Part shown: positions 58,354 to 64,000 of the stretch, in pieces
Position numbering within the stretch: position 1 is the first letter of the stretch
How the letters are laid out: each line of letters begins with the position of its first letter
Assembly: GCF_051014685.1 (NCBI RefSeq)
Contig: NC_135059.1
Location: 4,774,001 to 4,838,000 of the forward strand
Length of the DNA stretch: 64,000 nucleotides
From: Ptiloglossa arizonensis
Lineage: Eukaryota; Arthropoda; Insecta; Hymenoptera; Colletidae
Reading direction: 5' to 3'
Made by a program: the position numbers and the translations under genes
The notes under the pieces: model-generated
The model's input: the letters and a program-made list of their open reading frames with translations, nothing else
Told to the model about the DNA's origin: nothing
The model's database searches: none

Positions 58354-59818
58354 TCGATAAATTCATCATTCGCAAATGGAAGCCAACGAATGGCAAATCC
58401 AATACGAACCGGTTGGTACCGGGCCAGAGGAGGTTCGATCGGCGTCGTTCTCGTCAAGGCTTCCGCCTTGTTATATAAAGATGAAACGCTCGCAATACGG
58501 AAGTGGGGCCGCGAGAAGCCGTCGATCTCGCGAGAACGAGAAAGAAACGCGTGGACCGTAAAGGAGGGAACGTTTCCCCGAGAACAAAGAACGAGCGGTA
58601 GGACACGAGGACGGTGTAGGGAAGGGCGGTGCTGAAACAGGGTACTAACCAGAATTGTCCCTCCACGGCACCTTGACGGTGTCTCGCGCACGTACACCGC
58701 CTCGTGTCCCGGTGTGTTGGCTTTGCCCGAGACAACTTGACACGTTTCCCCGTTTCTAGGAGTCCTCCCGCGTCTCTCGCTGAGCTATTCCCAAGCATTG
58801 CCCTCTACTCTCCCTATTCGGCCTCAACGGCGCGCACCTTCGATCGCCCTCACCAGGGTCGAGATTCTCCCTTTTGACCCACTAGCTCGGTTATCGCTCG
58901 CACGATCCCCGATCCGGTTCTACGCGCGTTACGGCGCGTCGCGTTATCGTCGAAAGAGCCTACCGTGGCAACGGTATTGCCAACGACGAGATCGGGCTCG
59001 CATTCGTCGTACAAAATTGTGACCCGACTACACCTGTCGGCTCGATGACGACGTACTCCGCCGCGTAACACTCGAAACGCCGATGAAACGTTTATCGAGG
59101 TATATGTCTCCCCGCAAACACTTCGAGTTCGATGGGTCTACTGAATTCGAAACGCGCTCCTTTTCTTCGTTCTCGTCGTTCGCGCTATCTTGCGAATACT
59201 TATTACGGGTTTTGGAAATTTTATATGAACGTCGGAACCATTACATCGCAGCTCTTGACTCTCGAAGATCCTGTTTGGAAACTACGTTATCAAATTTATA
59301 CGATAGCTTTAAATTGTACGATTGGGTATTCCCAGAACGCGGATTTAATCGGCTAGATACGTTTCTTTTTTTTTAATTTTTGTTTTTTTTGTTTACGTTT
59401 ATAAGTAATCGTACGACAACAGAAGGGCAAACGACGTACGAAAGAATGGCGATTATATACGTAATAGATACCGAAACTGTACCAACAATTACACCTCCGT
59501 TTCGTCGCGTACGTTACCGAGTCTATTTTTAACCTCGTTCACCAAGCCGAAGAAACTCAACGAAAGTGTCGGATCGATCCACGGGTCGAACTTCGTTTAT
59601 ACGCGAACGGAACGTCGCTATTTACATTGTCAGCGAAAGAGAAACGTTGCACGAATTGAAACTAGCGCACCGAGTAAAGTACTTGGATGTATTTCAAGTA
59701 GAATAAGGCCGTGTCCGATAAGACAGGTACGCTGCATACGCGCGCTGCAGGTCCGACGATTTGCGAGTGGAATTGTGGTTCACATCGCTAATAAACTCAC
59801 GTTCGTGCTCGATCGAGA

Positions 59819-60474
59819 CGTCCATAGGTGGAGAATCAGCTCGCATTGTGCCGTGTACGCGTAAGTAGATTAGAGACGTGCGTGGTCAGACGCCGAGCAA
59901 GTAGAACGAGATTTCGATAAACAACCGTAAACGCGCTGCTATCGAAAATACCTGCCCCTCGACACTCGTGGGAATTTAAAATCGTCATTGTTACCGCGAT
60001 TATTTCTCCTGAATCCTTTTTCCGTGTAACAGAGGACGCCCATAGGTGGAGAATCAGTTCACATTGTGCCGTGTACGCGTAAGTAGATTAGAGACGTGCG
60101 TGGTCAGACGCCGAGGAAGTAGAACGAGATTTCGATAAACAACTGTAAACGCGCTGCTATCGGAATCACCGGTTCATCGACACTTTTGGGTATTTAAAAT
60201 CGTCACTGTTACCGCGATTATTTATCCTGAATCCTTTTTCCGCGTAACAGAGGACGCCCATAGGTGGAGAATCAGTTCACATTGTGTCGTGTACGCGTAA
60301 GTAGATTAGAGACGTGCGTGGTCAGACGCCGAGCAAGTAGAACGAGATTTCGATAACCAACCGTAAACGCGCTGCTATCGGAATCACCGGTTCCTCGACA
60401 CTCGTGTGAATTTAAAATCGTCACTGTTACTATGATTATTTATCCCGAATCCTTTTTCCGCGTAACAGAGGACG
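59819..60474. repeat. Three tandem copies of a 218-bp unit
   Basis: Units begin at the ccataggtgg motif at 59822, 60040 and 60258, giving an exact period of 218 bp. The copies differ by scattered single substitutions (for example cagctcgc against cagttcac, gagcaag against gaggaag, and gataaacaac against gataaccaac) with no visible indels. I see no open frame shared by all units and no Pol III box pattern. Each unit contains acgcgtaagtagattagaga, a conserved central block, and ends with cctttttccg.gtaacagagga. It could be a short satellite, a replicated regulatory unit, or a piece of a mobile element. Confidence 0.95.
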
Positions 60475-63400
60475 TTCGAACTGTTTATGAAATTCGATCG
60501 CGTAATCAATTGTGGAGTCCCCGATTCGCTCTCCGGTCACGCATTACAAAGCTTCCATAGACATCGTGCTACCGATACTTCCATAATTGCGGCTGCCTTG
60601 TGTACATTCACCCGTGGAAATCCGAGCGTCATCGTAATCAAATCGGATTAAATTAAAACCGTTGGTTACATCGACGTGGCTACGGTCTACGTTCTTCTGT
60701 AATCTGTTCGCGCCGAAGCGGCTACGTCAAAATTTCATTAATCGTGGTAACCGGGTCCGGGAAGCTCAATCTTGGCCTTCCTTTGCCTATTAATCTGAAC
60801 GAAATTATTAAACCCGTTGATGTTATACTTGGCGTACGTGTTCGAGTACGCTTCAAGAACTCGAAACAACTTTCTCGAGCGTCGATGATTTTTTGGTATC
60901 GAAGGAACATGGAAAAGGAAATTGTTTTACCGTCTCTGTAAGAATATTAAATCGATTCTTATTCCGTGTATATTCTTATTTAATCGCGTGAACCTGGATT
61001 TGTAACGAATAGTCAAACACCGAAGTGAGAAGTTGATTTTTTTTACGGAAAATTGAACCCTCGTTGTGGAACAACGACAATTTATACGCGTTAAAGATCG
61101 GTTAACTACGTCTCGAGATTCATTGAACACTGGCTAGGAAAATATTTCGAGGTGAAACTAGTTAAACTCGTACTGGTATATGTCGCGTACGTCTCGTCGT
61201 ACTCTCTAAACAAAGGAAAAAATTTCTAGAGCAGTGTACTCTAAAGCGAGGTACGCGACCCCTAACAGGGGTAACTTACGACCCAAGAAAGACGCGAAAG
61301 AAAATGTGAAAAACTCGAATATCTCTCTCTACCAATACATCCATCTTCGGAGACTATTTTTCGTATAATTTCCATCTCGTCTCGTCAAACTTACTACACA
61401 TTCGAGTGTACAATATTTTTCTCTATTCAGAAAGTTCGACAACTACTATCTTAATCGAGAATAACGACCGCGCGTGTCCAAAGTCGAAACTTCTTAAATT
61501 ACAGATCACCTCGAAATTCAGAATTCGAAAACTCTGGTCTCGTATCTCTTTCGTATCGTGTAAATCTTGACTCTAACGCGGAAAATTTCTCTTTCTTTGG
61601 GGGATGAAGGGTGTTGGGCTCCAAAAAATGGAAAAAATCACTCTATCGGACAATCACCCAACATTTGAATTCCATCGAACATCGGTTCAAATATACCTCG
61701 CCAATAGTTTCTCGAAAGATATTACGAATCCTTGTAACTAACATTTCGAAACGCTGAAACACCTCGAAACTCCTCATCGCCAGAGGTGTTCTTATTCCCG
61801 TACAAATACGAGCTTCGACCTTTCATGTATCTTTCAAACGTCGTTCAGAGTACGAGCTCTGTTCGTAACCCTTCGAACGCGACGCGATTCCTGGTTTCGG
61901 ACTATACAACGTTTACCATCGCAAGACGGTCGTTCAAGGGGGCAGCAACGAAGATCGAACTCAGCAACGAAGATCAACTATTTCACAGCGAAACTCCCGC
62001 GTGAAAGGTATCGCGCTGTGAATCGCGAAAGCTGATCGAATCCGTTGAGCGGGTGAAAAAATATCGGTGCCCCGGCCGGTGAAAGATGAATGCACAGGAA
62101 CAATGAGCGCGGGTCGTGTTCGTTCCTTCTTTTTCTTTCTTCCTCTCTTTCTCTCATTCAGCCCCCGCTGACACCTAATTTTCTGCGCTTCAACCCTAAT
62201 CTGACTGATTCTCCCACTGTCCGCCCCGCCCCCTACTCTTTTCCCCGAATATACGAGGACGACGCAAATCTCGACGCTTTCTTGGGATTACCTTTGTCAC
62301 AGGAGGGCGAGCGGGACGGGAACGGTACTTAAAGCCTCGAGAACGAAATTCGTCGAGCGCGCTTCAATTTCCGTTCCCGTTTCCGTCGCGAGTTGCACAG
62401 ATTACACGTAATAATTCAAAATACGCGCACGCGACGTCCATTGCGAATCGCGCCGCTACGGGTAATAGTTTTAGGTGGGGTGTAGAGGGGAGGAGGTACG
62501 AAAAACTTGCGGGTGGCTCGAGATCTCGAGGAAAATGGATCGAGGAGAAACTAGTGGCACGAATCGATCTGTGTATCGAGAGGGGGCCCCCAGAGGCCAA
62601 CAGGATCCGAGCGGTAAATTATTCAATAAACCGGTCACGAATGCACATTTTTCTTTGAAGGCAACGACAGGGAATAGAATCCGTGGCAGTACTCAATTCC
62701 CAGCGCCCGAGCGCGACGAGACGGTTTCGATTGGCCGTAACCCCTCCACGGGCCCCTGGCGGAATCGGGGGTCTCGGAATTTCCAAGAAGCAATTTGTTA
62801 GAATTCGTGATACTTTTCTGCCTCGATTTCTCGGTGGTTTATTTTTTTTTTTTCTTCTTCCCTTCTTCTTCGTTTCTTCTTTCTTTTTTTTTTATTATTT
62901 ACGACTGGCATAAATCGACGCGGGACCGGTCGCTCGAGCCGCGCGAAACTTTCGCAGCGGTGAACTAATACGGTCGGAGAACTGAAAGCCGTGGTGGGGG
63001 AAGGGTAGGGGGGTTTACCGACCCAGTTGGTGCGGTCGGTGGCCTCGGGAGAACGAAAACCCTCGATATAAATCGCCGCTGGGCTCTAATTCTCGCCGCG
63101 GTTTATATGTTATTGCATTTATCACGCGCACGTGACCCGTATTCGCGGCCGGGACGCTTGGAACGCGTAGCCCCGCCCGCCGTCGTTCCGCTGCGACGCT
63201 TTCAGTCTCCCTGTGTGGGTAACGTACGTTACGTCGTTGCACGCGATCGCCACATACGCGAACACCTGCGATAATAACGATAGTACGTCTTCATTGTGCT
63301 CGGTTGCACGTCGATTGCAAACGAATAACCGTGTCACGGATTAAGCGAAACGAAAATAACGCGGAGAGAAAGCGACGACCAGCTTGACCGTAAAGGGCGA

Positions 63401-64000
63401 AATTACCCGATAATTAGGTAAAATTGAACGTCGTGTACAGTGATTACGTTGTAATCGATAGAAGCGAATACGAAGCATAGTTTTGATAGTTCGATCGAAG
63501 GGAATAATTACTCGAGATGAAAAATATTTTCGTCGGTGTAATGTGTACAATATTCCTAGTGTTTTTATCAAAATAAAATGAGCTCGAGTGGAGAGTACGG
63601 GAAATTGGGATTGTATCGATGAATGGTATATATATTTAAAGAGTTTTTCAATTTTAATCAGTTTCTTCGAATAACGAATACGTATCGGATGAAATAAAAA
63701 AATTACGAGGGGTAACCGTTGTTATCCGTGAATCGATTTTACTCAAACTCTAATCGAATCTCGAGACGAGAATACAGATCTTAAATACAAAGTTTCGTTG
63801 AAATCGATTCGATTGTTCGGATGCAATCGTAGTGCCAGACGCACACATATGTATGTGCATTGGCACGAGCACTCGACCAATTTTTTTTTTTTTTTAATAG
63901 TCAAACGGTGATCGTAGAGTCTCGAAACCCCTTTTTGCGTTAAATATCGTTTGGAATGTGGTTCGATCACAATATCTTTCATTTCTTCGGATCACGAAGT
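60475..64000. other. No gene seen
   Basis: 60.5-62.0 kb is A/T-leaning, with a small hairpin acccct-aac-aggggt near 61258. 62.0-63.3 kb is GC-rich with two T-rich patches (62.14 and 62.85 kb). The final 700 bp are A/T-rich. No supported gene or repeat family. Confidence 0.55.
63880..63896. repeat. T tract
   Basis: About 17 T near the right end of the window. Confidence 0.85.

Larger units (their letters stand above)
52563..59818. other. No gene seen
   Basis: Mostly CpG-rich background with overlapping frames. The largest (221 codons, minus, 58032-58697) crosses the cgtcg repeat and has no domain. A TAAT-rich patch lies at 53.7 kb. Confidence 0.55.

Noticed and set aside
58032..58697. 221-codon open frame on the minus strand, the longest in the window
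   Set aside because: It crosses a CGTCG repeat and a T tract, overlaps several frames on the other strand, and shows no domain, signal peptide or membrane pattern. CpG-rich DNA with few stops explains it.

Overview
The window looks like non-coding DNA from an insect nuclear genome. It is rich in CpG and in short TCGA/CGAA words, has many A/T tracts and simple repeats, and has no dense run of genes. This is the base composition I would expect from an aculeate hymenopteran such as a bee, but that is a composition-based guess and not a phylogenetic result. None of the longer open frames (up to about 220 codons) has a recognisable domain. They sit in CpG-rich, stop-poor DNA and are usually matched by equally long frames on the opposite strand, so I call no host protein-coding gene. 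The window is probably intergenic or part of one or more long introns.

The main discovery is at 38.8-39.8 kb. A 1,020-bp element read on the minus strand has two identical 255-bp long terminal repeats (38807-39061 and 39572-39826). It is flanked by the 5-bp direct repeat atact and carries a primer-binding site matching the 3' end of tRNA-Trp and a short polypurine tract. It has no gag-pol. Each LTR contains a complete type III hammerhead self-cleaving ribozyme: core CUGACGA...GAAA, a perfect 7-bp stem I, a 4-bp stem II, a 5-bp stem III, and a GUA cleavage site. A TATA box lies about 35 nt upstream of the ribozyme. Loops I and II can pair with each other. This is the architecture of plant LTR retrozymes (non-autonomous retroelements that move through circular RNA), here in an apparent insect genome. 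Cleavage at both copies would release a 765-nt RNA.

Two older, degenerate solo-LTR relics of the same family lie nearby in the opposite orientation (40561-40806 and 52368-52562). Both keep recognisable ribozyme remains with damaged catalytic cores. The more diverged relic shows paired substitutions that preserve the loop-loop helix and one stem I pair.

Other content, left to right: GC-rich DNA with small minisatellites (17.2-17.5 kb); a 9-bp minisatellite (18.3 kb); a 126-bp tandem duplication (20.6 kb); a TATA-containing, possibly LTR-derived segment (23.2-23.5 kb); a purine-rich tract (24.7 kb); a three-unit degenerate repeat (26.4 kb) and a near-perfect palindrome (26.8 kb); a diverged duplication about 1.1 kb apart (32.5 and 33.6 kb); a 22-bp tandem array whose units are small hairpins (48.1 kb); a decayed non-LTR retrotransposon 3' end with endonuclease and reverse-transcriptase remnants and a TAA tail (51.44-51.97 kb); and three tandem 218-bp units (59.8-60.5 kb). 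The rest shows nothing I can name beyond simple repeats and A/T-rich patches.
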